Assembly (NCBI GenBank): GCA_028287305.1 | Contig: JAQBPX010000033.1 | Location: 1-64,000 of the forward strand | Reading direction: 5' to 3' | Length of the DNA: 64,000 nucleotides | Source: Gemmatimonadota bacterium | GTDB taxonomy: Bacteria; Gemmatimonadota; Gemmatimonadetes; Gemmatimonadales; Gemmatimonadaceae | Shown: positions 9,595 through 19,343 of the stretch, piece after piece | Position numbering within the stretch: the stretch's first letter is position 1 | Layout of the letters: every line of letters starts with the position of its first letter | Made by a program: the position numbers and the translations under genes | The notes under the pieces: model-generated | The model's database searches: none | What the model was told of the DNA's origin: nothing | What the model saw: only the letters and a program-made list of their open reading frames with translations

Positions 9595-11118
9595 ATGCCC
9601 GCGCACTTCAATGCGATCGACCTCGCCGTGTTGCTGGCCTACCTGGCCGGCACCACGGCGCTTGGCATCTGGGTGGGCCGCCGCCAGAAGGACGCGAAGG
9701 ACTACTTCGTGGCCGGCCGTGACATCCCGTGGTGGGCGGTGCTCTTCTCCGTGGTCGCCAGCGAGACGAGCGCGCTCACCTTCATCTCGATCCCCGGCCT
9801 GGCGTACGCCACCGACCTGGGGTTCCTCCAGATCGCCTGCGGCTACCTGCTCGGACGCATCGTGGTCGCCAACGTGCTGCTCCCCCGCTACTACCAGGGT
9901 GAGCTCGTCACCGCCTACGCCCTGCTCGAGCAGCGCTTCGGCCTTGCCACGCGGCGCTTCACGTCAATCGTGTTCATGGTCACGCGCGCGCTCGCCGACT
10001 CCGTGCGCGTGTTCGCGACCGCCATTCCGATTGCACTGATCCTCGGCAGCAGCGTGCCGAAGCAGTACGTCATGCCCGTGGCAGTGCTGATCCTCGGCAC
10101 GCTCACGATCATCTACACGTATCGCGGCGGGATGCGCGCGGTGGTATGGACGGAGATCGTGCAGGCATGCGTCTACCTGCTCGGCGGCATCTCGGCGATC
10201 GTGCTGATCGGGCAGGCCGTGCAGGGCGGATGGGGCGCCATCATCCCGCAGGTGAGCGCCGCAGGCAAGCTGCACCTCATCAACACGTACACAGGCTTCG
10301 ACAAGCCGCACACGATCTACGCGGGGCTCATCGGCGGCGCATTCCTCGCCATGGCGAGTCACGGGGCGGACCAGTTGATCGTGCAGCGCCTGCTTTCCGC
10401 GCGCTCCCTCAAGGACGCGCAGGTGGCGATCATCGGCAGCGGCGTTGCCGTCATCGCGCAGTTCACGCTCTTCCTGTTCATCGGGCTCGGGCTCTGGGTG
10501 CTCTACCAGGGGCGCACCTTCGCCACGCCGGACCAGATCTTCCCCACGTTCATCATCGAGCAGATGCCGCACGGCCTCGTGGGGCTGCTCATCGCGGCGA
10601 TCCTCGCGGCGACGATGAGCACGCACTCCGGGGCGATCAACTCGCTGGCAGCGGCCGCGACGCACGACATTTATCTTCCCCTCACCGGCCGGAGCGCCGA
10701 CGACCCGCGCACGCTGCGTGTCGGCAAGCTGTTCGCGCTGGCATGGGGTGTCGTGCTCACCGGCGGCGCCCTGCTGTTCCCCGAGAACCAGAAGCTGCCC
10801 GTGGTGGTGGTCGCGCTTTCCATCGCGAGCTTCACCTATGGCGGGCTGCTCGGCGGCTTCTTCCTCGGAATCTTCTGGAAGCGGGCTCGCCAGCGCGATG
10901 CGATCGCGGGGATGGCCGTGGGCATCACGGCAATGAGCTTCATCGTCTTCGCGAAGCAGATGATCGCGGTGGTTCCCTCCCTCGCTCCCACCCTGGGGCC
11001 GCTGGCGACGATCGCCTGGCCCTGGTATGTGCTCATCGGCACGAGCATCACGCTCGCGACCGGAATTCTCGTCTCGCTCGCGCCCCACGGCGACGGGCCC
11101 GTTCAGCGGAAGGCATGA
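9595..11118 (+). CDS. Sodium:solute symporter (SSS family), second copy
   Basis: This is a 507-residue transporter with about 13 hydrophobic segments. It starts with IDLAVLLAYLAGTTALGIWVG and has KDYFVAGRDIPWWAVLFSVVASETSALTF, the sodium-binding region, split here for reading as KDYFVAGRDIP and WWAVLFSVVASE. AAILAATMSTHSGAINSLA near residue 345 is the second sodium-site motif. It is the standard length for sialic acid/glucose-type SSS transporters and is shorter than the copy upstream. Its stop overlaps the start of the kinase gene by ATGA, which favours a sugar or amino-sugar substrate that is phosphorylated on entry. Confidence 0.9.
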   Translation: MPAHFNAIDLAVLLAYLAGTTALGIWVGRRQKDAKDYFVAGRDIPWWAVLFSVVASETSALTFISIPGLAYATDLGFLQIACGYLLGRIVVANVLLPRYYQGELVTAYALLEQRFGLATRRFTSIVFMVTRALADSVRVFATAIPIALILGSSVPKQYVMPVAVLILGTLTIIYTYRGGMRAVVWTEIVQACVYLLGGISAIVLIGQAVQGGWGAIIPQVSAAGKLHLINTYTGFDKPHTIYAGLIGGAFLAMASHGADQLIVQRLLSARSLKDAQVAIIGSGVAVIAQFTLFLFIGLGLWVLYQGRTFATPDQIFPTFIIEQMPHGLVGLLIAAILAATMSTHSGAINSLAAAATHDIYLPLTGRSADDPRTLRVGKLFALAWGVVLTGGALLFPENQKLPVVVVALSIASFTYGGLLGGFFLGIFWKRARQRDAIAGMAVGITAMSFIVFAKQMIAVVPSLAPTLGPLATIAWPWYVLIGTSITLATGILVSLAPHGDGPVQRKA

Positions 11119-12050
11119 CAGCGATCGTGATTGGCATCGATGGCGGCGGTTCGAAGACGCGCGCCATCGTGGCGGATGAACATGGCAACCAGGTAGCCGA
11201 GGTGGTGGGCGGCGCGAGCGCCGTTCGCCCTGGCGCGGTGGAGGCAAGCGCCGAGGTGATCGCCGCCACGGTGGCGGATGCGCTCGCGAGCTGCGAGATG
11301 ACGCACGTGATCCCGCGCGTCCTCTGCGTCGGCGTGGCCGGCGTGGGACGCGAGCCGGAGCGGCAGGCCCTCTGGCAGGCGCTGGTGGAGCGCGAGATCG
11401 CCGCCGAGGTGGTGGTGCACACCGACTTCGGCGTGGCACTCGACGACGCCTTCGCCGAAGGCCCGGGCATCCTGCTCGTGGCGGGCACGGGGTCGGTGGC
11501 ATTCGGTCGTGGTCCCGCGGGTGCCACGGCGCGCGCCGGTGGCTGGGGGCCGGTGTTCGGCGACGAGGGCGGTGGAAGCTGGATTGGCCGCCGCGCGCTG
11601 TCGATCGTGTCGGCGGCGAGCGACGGTCGTGAGCCCGAGTCGGCGCTCACCGGCGCACTGCTCACCGCCGCGCAGCTGAACGAGACGTCGGAGCTGGTGG
11701 GCTGGGCCGCGAAGGCGACCCCCGCCGAGCTCGCGTCGCTCGCACCCGTGGTGATGAGCGTGGCGGACGCCGGCGACCTGCGCGCGAACTCGCTGCTCTC
11801 GCTGGCGGTGGAGGAGCTCGTGGTGCACGTGCGCTCGCTCGCCCGGCAGCTGTTCGGCGATGAACGCGCTGCAATCTCCGTGGCGCTCAGCGGCGGCCTG
11901 CTCAAGCGAGGCACGACACTCCGCAAGCGACTGGAGCACCGCCTGAGGTCGGCGGTGCCGGGGGCTCAGGTACGGGCCGAGGAAGTCATTCCGGCGCGAG
12001 GTGCCGTGCGTGGCGCGCTGCGATATCTCGGCGAGTCGATGCCGGTGTAG
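11115..12050 (+). CDS. BadF/BadG-type ATPase, probable N-acetylglucosamine kinase
   Basis: This is a 311-residue actin-fold (ASKHA) kinase. The phosphate-1 loop is IGIDGGGSKTRAIV (6-19). The second phosphate loop is VAGTGSVAFG, followed by GGWGPVFGDEGGGSWIGRRAL, which is characteristic of eukaryote-like GlcNAc kinases. Near the C terminus is ISVALSGGLLKRG, the adenosine motif. Translation is coupled to the symporter upstream by ATGA. It would phosphorylate imported GlcNAc or a related amino sugar; glucosamine or MurNAc-like substrates cannot be excluded. Confidence 0.87.
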   Translation: MTAIVIGIDGGGSKTRAIVADEHGNQVAEVVGGASAVRPGAVEASAEVIAATVADALASCEMTHVIPRVLCVGVAGVGREPERQALWQALVEREIAAEVVVHTDFGVALDDAFAEGPGILLVAGTGSVAFGRGPAGATARAGGWGPVFGDEGGGSWIGRRALSIVSAASDGREPESALTGALLTAAQLNETSELVGWAAKATPAELASLAPVVMSVADAGDLRANSLLSLAVEELVVHVRSLARQLFGDERAAISVALSGGLLKRGTTLRKRLEHRLRSAVPGAQVRAEEVIPARGAVRGALRYLGESMPV

Positions 12051-12093
12051 TTCTGCTGTTGCGCGCCGGGGCCGGTTGCTCCGTCGCGCGGGT

Positions 12094-12278
12094 GCCGGTC
12101 TACGCGGAATGCGCGGACGAACTGAAGCGGATTGCGCGGAGACTACGACTACAACTGATCCTTGAAAAATGCACACCCTTTGGGCGCGAGCCCGGAGGAT
12201 GTGCATTTTTTCAAGTCGTTTGCGTTGAAGTTTCCGCGGATGTCCGCCCTTCAGTCCGCGACGTCCGCGTAGACCGGC
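12094..12278. repeat. Long imperfect palindrome between convergent genes (bidirectional terminator-like)
   Basis: Arms of about 80 bases read as imperfect inverted copies. The outer 15 bases (12094-12108 and 12264-12278) match perfectly. The inner arms pair an A-run plus TGCACA with TGTGCA plus a T-run, around a central GGGC-GCGA-GCCC hairpin with a GNRA loop. GCGGA units recur along both arms. The element lies between the kinase (plus) and the symporter (minus), so it can terminate transcription from both sides. It is much larger than needed for that job. Confidence 0.65.
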
Positions 12279-12292
12279 CCCGCCGCGAAGAG

Positions 12293-13570
12293 CTAGGCCT
12301 CCACTACGGGCGCCGGCGCGACGGTCGGGAACTCTCCTTCCCACCTCGCCATCACGACGGTCGCGAGGCAGTTGCCGAGCAGGTTCACGCTGGTCCGCGC
12401 CATGTCCATCAGCGCGTCCACGCCGAGGATCACGGCGACTGCCTGCAACGGCAGGCCGAACGACGCCAGGGCTCCGGAGAGGATCACCAGCGAGGCGCGC
12501 GGCACCGCGGCGACGCCCTTCGAGGTGAGCATCAGCGTCACCATCATCAGGATTTGCGTGCGCAGCGGCATGTCGATCCCGGCCGCCTGCGCCGCGAACA
12601 CGCTCGCCACCGCCAGGTAGAGCGTGCTGCCGTCCAGGTTGAAGGAGTAGCCGGTGGGCAGCACGAAGGCCACGATGCGGCGCGGCACGCCGAACTTCTC
12701 CATGCGCTCCATGGCCAGCGGGAACGCCGCCTCGCTCGAGGCCGTAGTGAACGCGATCAGCCACGGCTCCTTCACCGCCTTCACGAACCGGCGGATGGGC
12801 ACGCGCGCAACCAGCGCGACCGGCAGCAGCACGCCGAGGATGAACACGATCAGCGCGCCGTAGAGCGTGCCCACCAGCATCCCGAGGCTCCTCAGCACGC
12901 CGAGCCCGCTCTGCGAGACGGTGACCGCGATCGCCGCGCCGATGCCGATCGGCGCGTACGCCATCACGATGCCCACGAACTTGAACATCACCTCGGACAG
13001 GCTCTCGCAGAACGAGAGCATGAACAGCTTGCCCTTCCCTTCCACGCGCGAAAGCGCGACGCCGAAGATGATGGCGAAGAACACGATCTGCAGCACTTCG
13101 TTCGCCGCCGCCGCCTCGAAGAAGCTCTGCGGCACGGTGTGCTCGATCACGCTGCTCAGGGTCGCGTGCTTGGTCGCGAGCTCCTGGCCGGTCGTCGCGC
13201 TCGCGGTGTCGAGCACGATGCCACGCCCCGGCCTCACGAGGTTCACCGCCACGAGGCCCACCACCAGCGCCAGGGTGGTGACCACCTCGAAGTAGAGGAT
13301 CGACCGGAATGCCAGCCGTCCCACGCGCTTCATGTCGTCGCCGTGTCCCGCGATGCCCACCACCAGCGTGGCGAACAGCAGCGGCACGATCAGCGACTTG
13401 ATCATCCGCAGGAAGATCGTGCTGAGGATCTTCAGGTCGGCGGCGGCCCAGCCATGCGGCGTGAGCCACGAGACGTGCTTCGCGGCGTCCGACACGGGAT
13501 ACAGGTATCCGAGCGCGACACCCACGACCATCGCCACGATGATCCACTGCGTCTGCGACAGGCGGCGCAT
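12293..13570 (-). CDS. Dicarboxylate/amino acid:cation symporter (DAACS/GltP family)
   Basis: This 425-residue transporter has eight or so membrane segments and two re-entrant loops. The family hallmarks are the Ser-rich loop FTTASSEAAFPLAMERM, then GYSFNLDGSTLYLAVASVF (the NMDGT-like site, here NLDGS), then AAVPRASLVIL and DALMDMARTSVNLLGNCLA, which holds the Asp/Arg/Asn that bind the substrate carboxylates. It carries glutamate, aspartate or C4-dicarboxylates with protons or sodium. The ATG overlaps the permease stop as TGATG, so it is the last gene of a four-gene transport operon. Confidence 0.92.
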   Translation of the reverse strand: MRRLSQTQWIIVAMVVGVALGYLYPVSDAAKHVSWLTPHGWAAADLKILSTIFLRMIKSLIVPLLFATLVVGIAGHGDDMKRVGRLAFRSILYFEVVTTLALVVGLVAVNLVRPGRGIVLDTASATTGQELATKHATLSSVIEHTVPQSFFEAAAANEVLQIVFFAIIFGVALSRVEGKGKLFMLSFCESLSEVMFKFVGIVMAYAPIGIGAAIAVTVSQSGLGVLRSLGMLVGTLYGALIVFILGVLLPVALVARVPIRRFVKAVKEPWLIAFTTASSEAAFPLAMERMEKFGVPRRIVAFVLPTGYSFNLDGSTLYLAVASVFAAQAAGIDMPLRTQILMMVTLMLTSKGVAAVPRASLVILSGALASFGLPLQAVAVILGVDALMDMARTSVNLLGNCLATVVMARWEGEFPTVAPAPVVEA

Positions 13571-15099
13571 CAGTGCTGTTCTGGCGGGTAGTCCAGCATG
13601 TTCACGGAACCCGTCCCCTTTCGCAGCGTGGAGTTCTTGTAGCCGTACACGAAGTACAGCACGAGCCCGATCGCCAGCCAGATGCCGAATCGCTCCCACG
13701 CCTGCTGCGGCAGTCCCTTCATCACGAAGGCGCAGAGCGCCGCGCCCGCGATCCCCACGAAGTGCACGAAGGGCACGCGGAAGGGTCGCTTGCGATCGGG
13801 GTCCGTGTAGCGGAGCACGATCACCCCAATGCACACCAGCATGAACGCGAACAGCGTCCCGATGTTGGTGAGGTCATAGGTCTCGCCGGCATCGCCGACC
13901 AGCGACCAGAGCGCCACGAAGATGCCGGTGAACAGGGTGGCGACATGCGGCACATGATGCTTGCCGCTCACCCTCGCCGCCCACTTGGGCAGCAGGCCAT
14001 CGCGCGCCATCGCGAAGAAGATGCGCGGCTGGCCGTACTGGAACACCAGCAGCACCGCCGCCATGGAGAACACGGCGCCGAGCGCCACGATCTTGGCAAT
14101 CGCCTGGAGCCCCGTGCGATTGAGCGCGTAGGCGAGCGGATCCGCCGCCCTGCCGAGCTCGGAGTACGGCACCATGCCGGTGAGCACGTACCCTACCAGG
14201 ATGTAGATGATGGTGCAGATGGCCAACCCGCCCAGGATCCCGATCGGCAGGTTGCGCTGCGGGTTCTTGGTCTCCTCGGCCGCCGTGGAGATCGCGTCGA
14301 AGCCGATGTAGGCGAAGAACACGATCGCCGCGCCCTGGTGGATGCCCTTGAATCCGTTCGGCGCGAAGGGGTGGTAGTTCGCCTTGTCGATGTGCATGGC
14401 GCCCGCCACGAGGAAGAGCGCGAGCACGACCAGCTTCACGGCGACCATGATGTTGTTCGCCCGCGCGCTCTCGCGCGCGCCGCGCAACAGCAGCCAGGTG
14501 ATGAACATGACGATCGCGAACGCCGGCACGTTGACCAGGATGGGAATCCCGAGCACGTGCGGCGCCTGCTCGATCATGCCGTGGATCTTCGGGTCCGAAC
14601 TGAGGAGCGCCGTCCGGTACCCGTTCGTGAGCCAGAAGGGAAAGTCCACCCATCCGGCAAAGAGCGACTTGAAGTAATCACCCCACGAGATCGCGACGGC
14701 CACGTTGCCGACCGCGTACTCGAGGATCAGGTCCCATCCGATGATCCAGCCGACGATCTCGCCGAGCGTCGCATACGAGTACGCGTACGCGCTGCCGGCC
14801 TGCGGGATCATCGACGCCAGCTCGGCGTAGCAGAGGCCCGCCAGGGCGCAGCAGGCCCCCAGCAGGATGAAGGAGATCACGAGCGCCGGGCCGGCGCCCA
14901 CGCGAATGACGTGGCCGGCGGCATCCACCTGCCCTGCCGCCGCCGACCCGATCGAGCCGAAGATGCCGGCGCCAATCACGGCGCCGATCGCCAGCATGAC
15001 CAGGTCGGCGGCGCCGAGTGAGCGCTTCAGGCCGTCGGGGTTGTCCCCGTCAGCGAGAAGCGCCGCAATCGGCTTCCGTGCCCAAATGGAAGTCGCCAT
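13570..15099 (-). CDS. Cationic amino-acid-type permease (APC superfamily)
   Basis: This 509-residue transporter has 12-14 hydrophobic segments. The first helix carries [15 protein letters not shown], the substrate-binding GxG break of the APC fold. [39 protein letters not shown] follows the pattern of CAT-type transporters (quoted as [18 protein letters not shown] and [11 protein letters not shown]), as does [20 protein letters not shown]. Substrate is likely an amino acid, perhaps cationic. The gene begins 9 bases after the pyrophosphatase stop and overlaps the DAACS gene. Confidence 0.9.
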   Translation of the reverse strand: MATSIWARKPIAALLADGDNPDGLKRSLGAADLVMLAIGAVIGAGIFGSIGSAAAGQVDAAGHVIRVGAGPALVISFILLGACCALAGLCYAELASMIPQAGSAYAYSYATLGEIVGWIIGWDLILEYAVGNVAVAISWGDYFKSLFAGWVDFPFWLTNGYRTALLSSDPKIHGMIEQAPHVLGIPILVNVPAFAIVMFITWLLLRGARESARANNIMVAVKLVVLALFLVAGAMHIDKANYHPFAPNGFKGIHQGAAIVFFAYIGFDAISTAAEETKNPQRNLPIGILGGLAICTIIYILVGYVLTGMVPYSELGRAADPLAYALNRTGLQAIAKIVALGAVFSMAAVLLVFQYGQPRIFFAMARDGLLPKWAARVSGKHHVPHVATLFTGIFVALWSLVGDAGETYDLTNIGTLFAFMLVCIGVIVLRYTDPDRKRPFRVPFVHFVGIAGAALCAFVMKGLPQQAWERFGIWLAIGLVLYFVYGYKNSTLRKGTGSVNMLDYPPEQH

Positions 15100-15108
15100 G
15101 GAGCCGGC

Positions 15109-17643
15109 TTACGCCGTGGCGCCCTCGATGCGCATTCCGTAGAACGAGCGATAGACGAAGAAGAGCGCGATGGCGAGGAACACCGCCGCGAGGGCATGGC
15201 CGAGGCCGGGCCCGTTCTGCTCCTTGAGCGAGACCGCGAGCTCCACGGCGAGCAACCCGAACAGCGTGGTGAACTTGATGATCGGGTTGAGCGCCACCGA
15301 CGACGTGTCCTTGAAGGGGTCGCCGACGGTGTCGCCGATGACCGTGGCCGCGTGCAGCGGCGTTCCCTTCTGCTTCAGTTCGACTTCCACGATCTTCTTC
15401 GCGTTGTCCCAGGCGCCGCCGGCGTTCGCCATGAAGATCGCCTGGTAGAGGCCGAACAGCGCGATCGAGATCAGGTAGCCGATGAAGTAGTACGGCTCCA
15501 CGAAGGCGAAGGCGAGCGTGGCGAAGAATACCGTAAGGAAGATGTTGAACATCCCCTTCTGCGCGTACTTCGTGCAGATCTCGACGACCTTCTTCGAGTC
15601 CTCCACGCTGGCCTTTCCCGCGCCCTCGTCGAGGCGGATGTTCGCCTTGATGAACTCCACGGCGCGGTAGGCGCCGGTGGTCACGGCCTGCGTGGAGGCG
15701 CCGGTGAACCAGTAGATCACCGCGCCACCGGTCACGAGCCCGAGCAGGAAGGGCGGGTGCATGATCGAGAGGTAGGCGATGTACTGCGGCTGCAGCCCGT
15801 GCGTGAGGCCCACGATGATCGAGAAGATCATGGTCGTGGCGCCCACCACCGCGGTGCCGATGAGTACCGGCTTGGCCGTGGCCTTGAAGGTGTTGCCGGC
15901 GCCGTCGTTCTCCTCGAGGAAGTGCTTGGCCAACTCGAAGTCGAGGGCGAAGCCGTAGTCCTTCTGGATCTGGTCGCGGATGCCGGGGATCGCCTCGATC
16001 GTCGAGAGCTCATACACCGACTGCGCGTTGTCCGTCACCGGACCGTACGAGTCCACGGCGATCGTGACCGGGCCCATGCCGAGGAAGCCGAAGGCCACGA
16101 GGCCGAAGGCGAACACTGCGGGGGCCATCATCAGCGTGCCGAAGCCCATGTTGCTGATCAGGTACGCCACCGACATCAGCGCCATGATCGTCATCCCCAG
16201 CCAGAAGGCGGAGAAGTTGCCCGCCACCAGGCCGGACAGGATGTTGAGCGACGCGCCACCCTCGCGCGAGCTCGTGACCACCTCGCGCACGTGGCGCGAC
16301 TCGGTCGACGTGAAGACCTTCACGAACTCCGGGATGATCGCGCCGGCGAGCGTGCCGCAGGTGATCACGGAGGACAGCTTCCACCAGAGCGAGCCATCAC
16401 CCAGCTCGCGAATCAGGACGTACGACGCCGCATACGTTGCCGCCACGGAGACGATGGACGTGAGCCACACGAGCAGCGTGAGCGGCGCCTCGAAGTTCAT
16501 CTTCGCGGCGGACTCGTACTTCGCCTTCGCGAGCGCGGCGTTCACCAGGTACGACAGGCCGCTGGCGATCACCATCACGATGCGCATGGCGAAGATCCAG
16601 ACCAGCAGCTGCACCTGCACCGTGGGGCTGGTGACGGCGAGCAGGATGAACGAGATCAGCGCGACGCCGGTCACGCCGTACGTCTCGAAGCCGTCGGCGC
16701 TCGGGCCCACGGAGTCGCCGGCGTTGTCGCCGGTGCAGTCCGCGATCACGCCCGGGTTGCGCGCGTCGTCTTCCTTGATGTCGAAGACGATCTTCATGAG
16801 GTCGGCGCCGATGTCGGCGATCTTCGTGAAGATGCCGCCGGCGATGCGCAGCGCGGCCGCGCCCAGCGACTCGCCGATGGCGAAGCCGATGAAGCAGGGG
16901 CCGGCATAGTCACCCGGCACGAAGAGCAGGATGCCGAGCATGATCACCAGCTCCACCGAGATCAGCAGCATGCCGATGCTCATGCCGGCGCTGAGGGGAA
17001 TCTGGTAGCAGGGATACGGCTTGCCGCGCAGCGCCGCGAAGGCCGTGCGCGAGTTGGCGAAGGTGTTCACGCGGATGCCGAACCAGGCCACGCCGTAGCT
17101 GCCGGCGATGCCGACCAGCGAGAAGGCGAGGATGATCGCCACGCGCATCGGCTCCATCTTCAGCAGCACGCCGAAGTAGAGCAGGATCACGGCGCCGATG
17201 AAGATCTCGAGGATGAGGATGAACTTGCCCTGCGTGACGAGGTACGTCTTGCAGGTCTCGTAGATCAGCTCCGAGACTTCGCGCATGGACTCGTGCACTT
17301 CCATGTTCCTCAGCTTGGTGTAGATCACCATGCCGAAGATCAGTCCGAGCACGCAGACCAGGATGCCGGCCTTGAGCAGCGAGCCGCCCTTCACGTCGCC
17401 GAGGAAGGTGACGCTGTTGAGGTCGGGGATGACGAGGTTCGCCTCACCGCCCACGCGCTCCTGCGCAGCGGGCGTGGAAGGCGCGACGACCGGCTGCATC
17501 GCCATGCTGTCCGGCACCACCGTGGGGGCGGCGACCTGGGCGCGCAGCGGCGGCGCGGCAATGGCACTGACGCCGAGCGTCACGAGCGCCGCGATCACGA
17601 GCGGGAGGGCACGCTTGAACATTGTGTCCAGCCGAATCTTCAT
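15109..17643 (-). CDS. hppA: Membrane-bound ion-translocating pyrophosphatase
   Basis: This 844-residue pump couples pyrophosphate hydrolysis to ion transport. It has about 16 hydrophobic segments. The catalytic loops include DIKEDDARNPGVIADCTGDN and GDSVGPSADGFETYG, and near the C terminus NAGGAWDNAKK and GDTVGDPFKDTSS. The sequence GNTFKATAKP carries Lys at the position that marks potassium-independent enzymes, so a proton pump is likely. The N terminus has an extra 70 residues with a signal-peptide-like start (FKRALPLVIAALVTLGV, then LRAQ). I prefer the ATG with GGAG upstream; an alternative ATG is 7 codons later. Confidence 0.94.
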   Translation of the reverse strand: MKIRLDTMFKRALPLVIAALVTLGVSAIAAPPLRAQVAAPTVVPDSMAMQPVVAPSTPAAQERVGGEANLVIPDLNSVTFLGDVKGGSLLKAGILVCVLGLIFGMVIYTKLRNMEVHESMREVSELIYETCKTYLVTQGKFILILEIFIGAVILLYFGVLLKMEPMRVAIILAFSLVGIAGSYGVAWFGIRVNTFANSRTAFAALRGKPYPCYQIPLSAGMSIGMLLISVELVIMLGILLFVPGDYAGPCFIGFAIGESLGAAALRIAGGIFTKIADIGADLMKIVFDIKEDDARNPGVIADCTGDNAGDSVGPSADGFETYGVTGVALISFILLAVTSPTVQVQLLVWIFAMRIVMVIASGLSYLVNAALAKAKYESAAKMNFEAPLTLLVWLTSIVSVAATYAASYVLIRELGDGSLWWKLSSVITCGTLAGAIIPEFVKVFTSTESRHVREVVTSSREGGASLNILSGLVAGNFSAFWLGMTIMALMSVAYLISNMGFGTLMMAPAVFAFGLVAFGFLGMGPVTIAVDSYGPVTDNAQSVYELSTIEAIPGIRDQIQKDYGFALDFELAKHFLEENDGAGNTFKATAKPVLIGTAVVGATTMIFSIIVGLTHGLQPQYIAYLSIMHPPFLLGLVTGGAVIYWFTGASTQAVTTGAYRAVEFIKANIRLDEGAGKASVEDSKKVVEICTKYAQKGMFNIFLTVFFATLAFAFVEPYYFIGYLISIALFGLYQAIFMANAGGAWDNAKKIVEVELKQKGTPLHAATVIGDTVGDPFKDTSSVALNPIIKFTTLFGLLAVELAVSLKEQNGPGLGHALAAVFLAIALFFVYRSFYGMRIEGATA

Positions 17644-17684
17644 TCCGAGAGTCTCCACGAGGATGACGTGCGGTGAGGGCGCAA

Positions 17685-19202
17685 CTACGCGGCTTCCGCG
17701 GGGCGGGAGCCTTCTACCTTGCGCCACAGGTAGTACACGGGCACTCCGACGAGCACGAGCACCAGGCCGCTGAAGGCCTGCGGGCGCGTCTTCTCGGAGA
17801 TGAGCAGGATGATCGCGACGCTCGCCGCGAGCACGATGTACAGCGCCGGCAGCACCGGATACCCGATGGCCCGGTACGGACGCTCGGCGTCCGGCCGCTT
17901 CCTGCGCAGCACGAACAAGCCGATGGTGGTGAGGACGTAGAACACCAGCGCCGCGAAGATCACGTAGTCGAGCAGCTGGTTGTACGTGCCGGTGAGGCAG
18001 AGCAGCGACGTCCAGATGGCCTGGATGACCAGTCCCGCGGCGGGCACGTTGCGCTCGTTGAGCTGGCCCACCTTCCGGAAGAACAGCCCGTCGCGCGCCA
18101 TCGCGTAGTACACGCGCGCACCGGAGAGGATCAGGCCGTTGTTGCAGCCGAAGGTCGAGATGAGGATGAGTCCCGCCATGATTGCCGCGGCACTCGCGCC
18201 GAACATCACCTCGACCGCGGCAGTGGCCACGCGGTCCTGCGTGGCGTACTGGATGCCGCGCGCCATCACGTCCGTCCCGGCCGCGGCGCCATGGAAGGGC
18301 AGCACGCTGAGGTACGAGAGGTTGGCGGAGATGTAGAGCAGCGTCACGAGGCCGGTGCCGAGCACCAGCGCCAGCGGCAGGTTGCGCTTGGGGTTCTGCA
18401 CCTCGGCTGCGGCGAACGTCACGTTGTTCCAGGCGTCGCTCGAGAACAGCGAGCCCACCAGCGCCGCACCGAAGGCGATGACGAAGGCGCCGGTGACGTC
18501 GCTTCCCGTCGCGAAGCCACCCCCGAAGTTGAACGACACGGCGCTCGCCTGGCGGCCGATGGTGAGGCCGAGCAGGATGAGCGCCGCGAGGGCGAGCGTC
18601 TTCACCACGGTGAGCGTGGTCTGCACCAGCTTCCCTTCCCGCACGCCGCGCAGGTTGACCCAGGTGAGCAACCACACGGTGAGCAGGCCGACCAGCCGCT
18701 GCGGCGTGAGGCCGAGCTGGATGGCCGCCGCGGGGTCCTTGCAGCCGAGCATGGCGCTGCAGATGTCCGCCTGCGGGAACCACCCGTAGCGGGTGGTGGT
18801 GACCACCGGCCAGAGCACGCCGAGGTACTTGCCGAAGGCCACGGCGACGGCGGCGATGGTGCCCGTCTGGATCACTACGAAGAGGGTCCACCCGTAGAGA
18901 AAGCCGACGAGGGGACCCATGGATTCACGGAGGAACACGTACTGCCCGCCAGCCTTCGGATACATGGCCGCGAGCTCGCCGTAGGCGAGCGCGCCGAGCA
19001 GGGTGATGATGCCGGTGAGCACCCAGGCGAGGAGCAGCCAGAGGGGAGACCCGACGGTGCGCCCGATGTCGGCGGAGACGATGAAGATGCCGGACCCGAT
19101 CATCGACCCCGCGACGAGCATCGTCGCGTCGGTCAACGTGAGTGCCTTGACGAATTCCCGCTGGGACTGCGACGCGTCGGTCGATTCGGCCACGCCTGTC
19201 AT
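17685..19202 (-). CDS. Amino-acid permease (APC superfamily, LAT-like)
   Basis: This is a 505-residue, 12-segment transporter. The first helix is LVAGSMIGSGIFIVSADIG, the substrate-binding break, followed by AYGELAAMYPKAGGQYVFLRE, the most conserved APC stretch. SSDAWNNVTFAAAEVQNPKRNLP in the middle is typical of LAT-type and bacterial relatives. The ATG has AGGAG close upstream and a TATTAT at 19214-19219 that could be a -10. This is the first gene of the run permease, pyrophosphatase, permease, DAACS symporter. Confidence 0.9.
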   Translation of the reverse strand: MTGVAESTDASQSQREFVKALTLTDATMLVAGSMIGSGIFIVSADIGRTVGSPLWLLLAWVLTGIITLLGALAYGELAAMYPKAGGQYVFLRESMGPLVGFLYGWTLFVVIQTGTIAAVAVAFGKYLGVLWPVVTTTRYGWFPQADICSAMLGCKDPAAAIQLGLTPQRLVGLLTVWLLTWVNLRGVREGKLVQTTLTVVKTLALAALILLGLTIGRQASAVSFNFGGGFATGSDVTGAFVIAFGAALVGSLFSSDAWNNVTFAAAEVQNPKRNLPLALVLGTGLVTLLYISANLSYLSVLPFHGAAAGTDVMARGIQYATQDRVATAAVEVMFGASAAAIMAGLILISTFGCNNGLILSGARVYYAMARDGLFFRKVGQLNERNVPAAGLVIQAIWTSLLCLTGTYNQLLDYVIFAALVFYVLTTIGLFVLRRKRPDAERPYRAIGYPVLPALYIVLAASVAIILLISEKTRPQAFSGLVLVLVGVPVYYLWRKVEGSRPAEAA

Positions 19203-19343
19203 GCAGCTCCTGGATAATACGAGATCCCCTCCGGCTCACGGGATCGGCCGGGGGTTGGGAACATCGCGCAATTATACAGGAAGGCAGCGCCCTTGTGCCA
19301 GAGCGCGACAGGCGAAATCCGCGTGAATTACGCGGGAATTCCG

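Noticed and set aside
15196-17676. An 826-codon open frame on the plus strand opposite the pyrophosphatase gene
   Set aside because: Its translation is a His/Asp/Arg-rich mirror of the membrane protein. No motif or plausible start is seen.
15109-18891. A 1260-residue reading frame that would fuse the pyrophosphatase to an N-terminal extension
   Set aside because: The upstream part lies out of frame over the coding sequence of the permease at 17685-19202 and is Arg/Gly/Ala-rich. The real start is at 17643.
19319-19335. A 6-bp hairpin after the second tonB gene as a terminator
   Set aside because: The stem is short and no T-run follows on the minus strand, so it is too weak to call.
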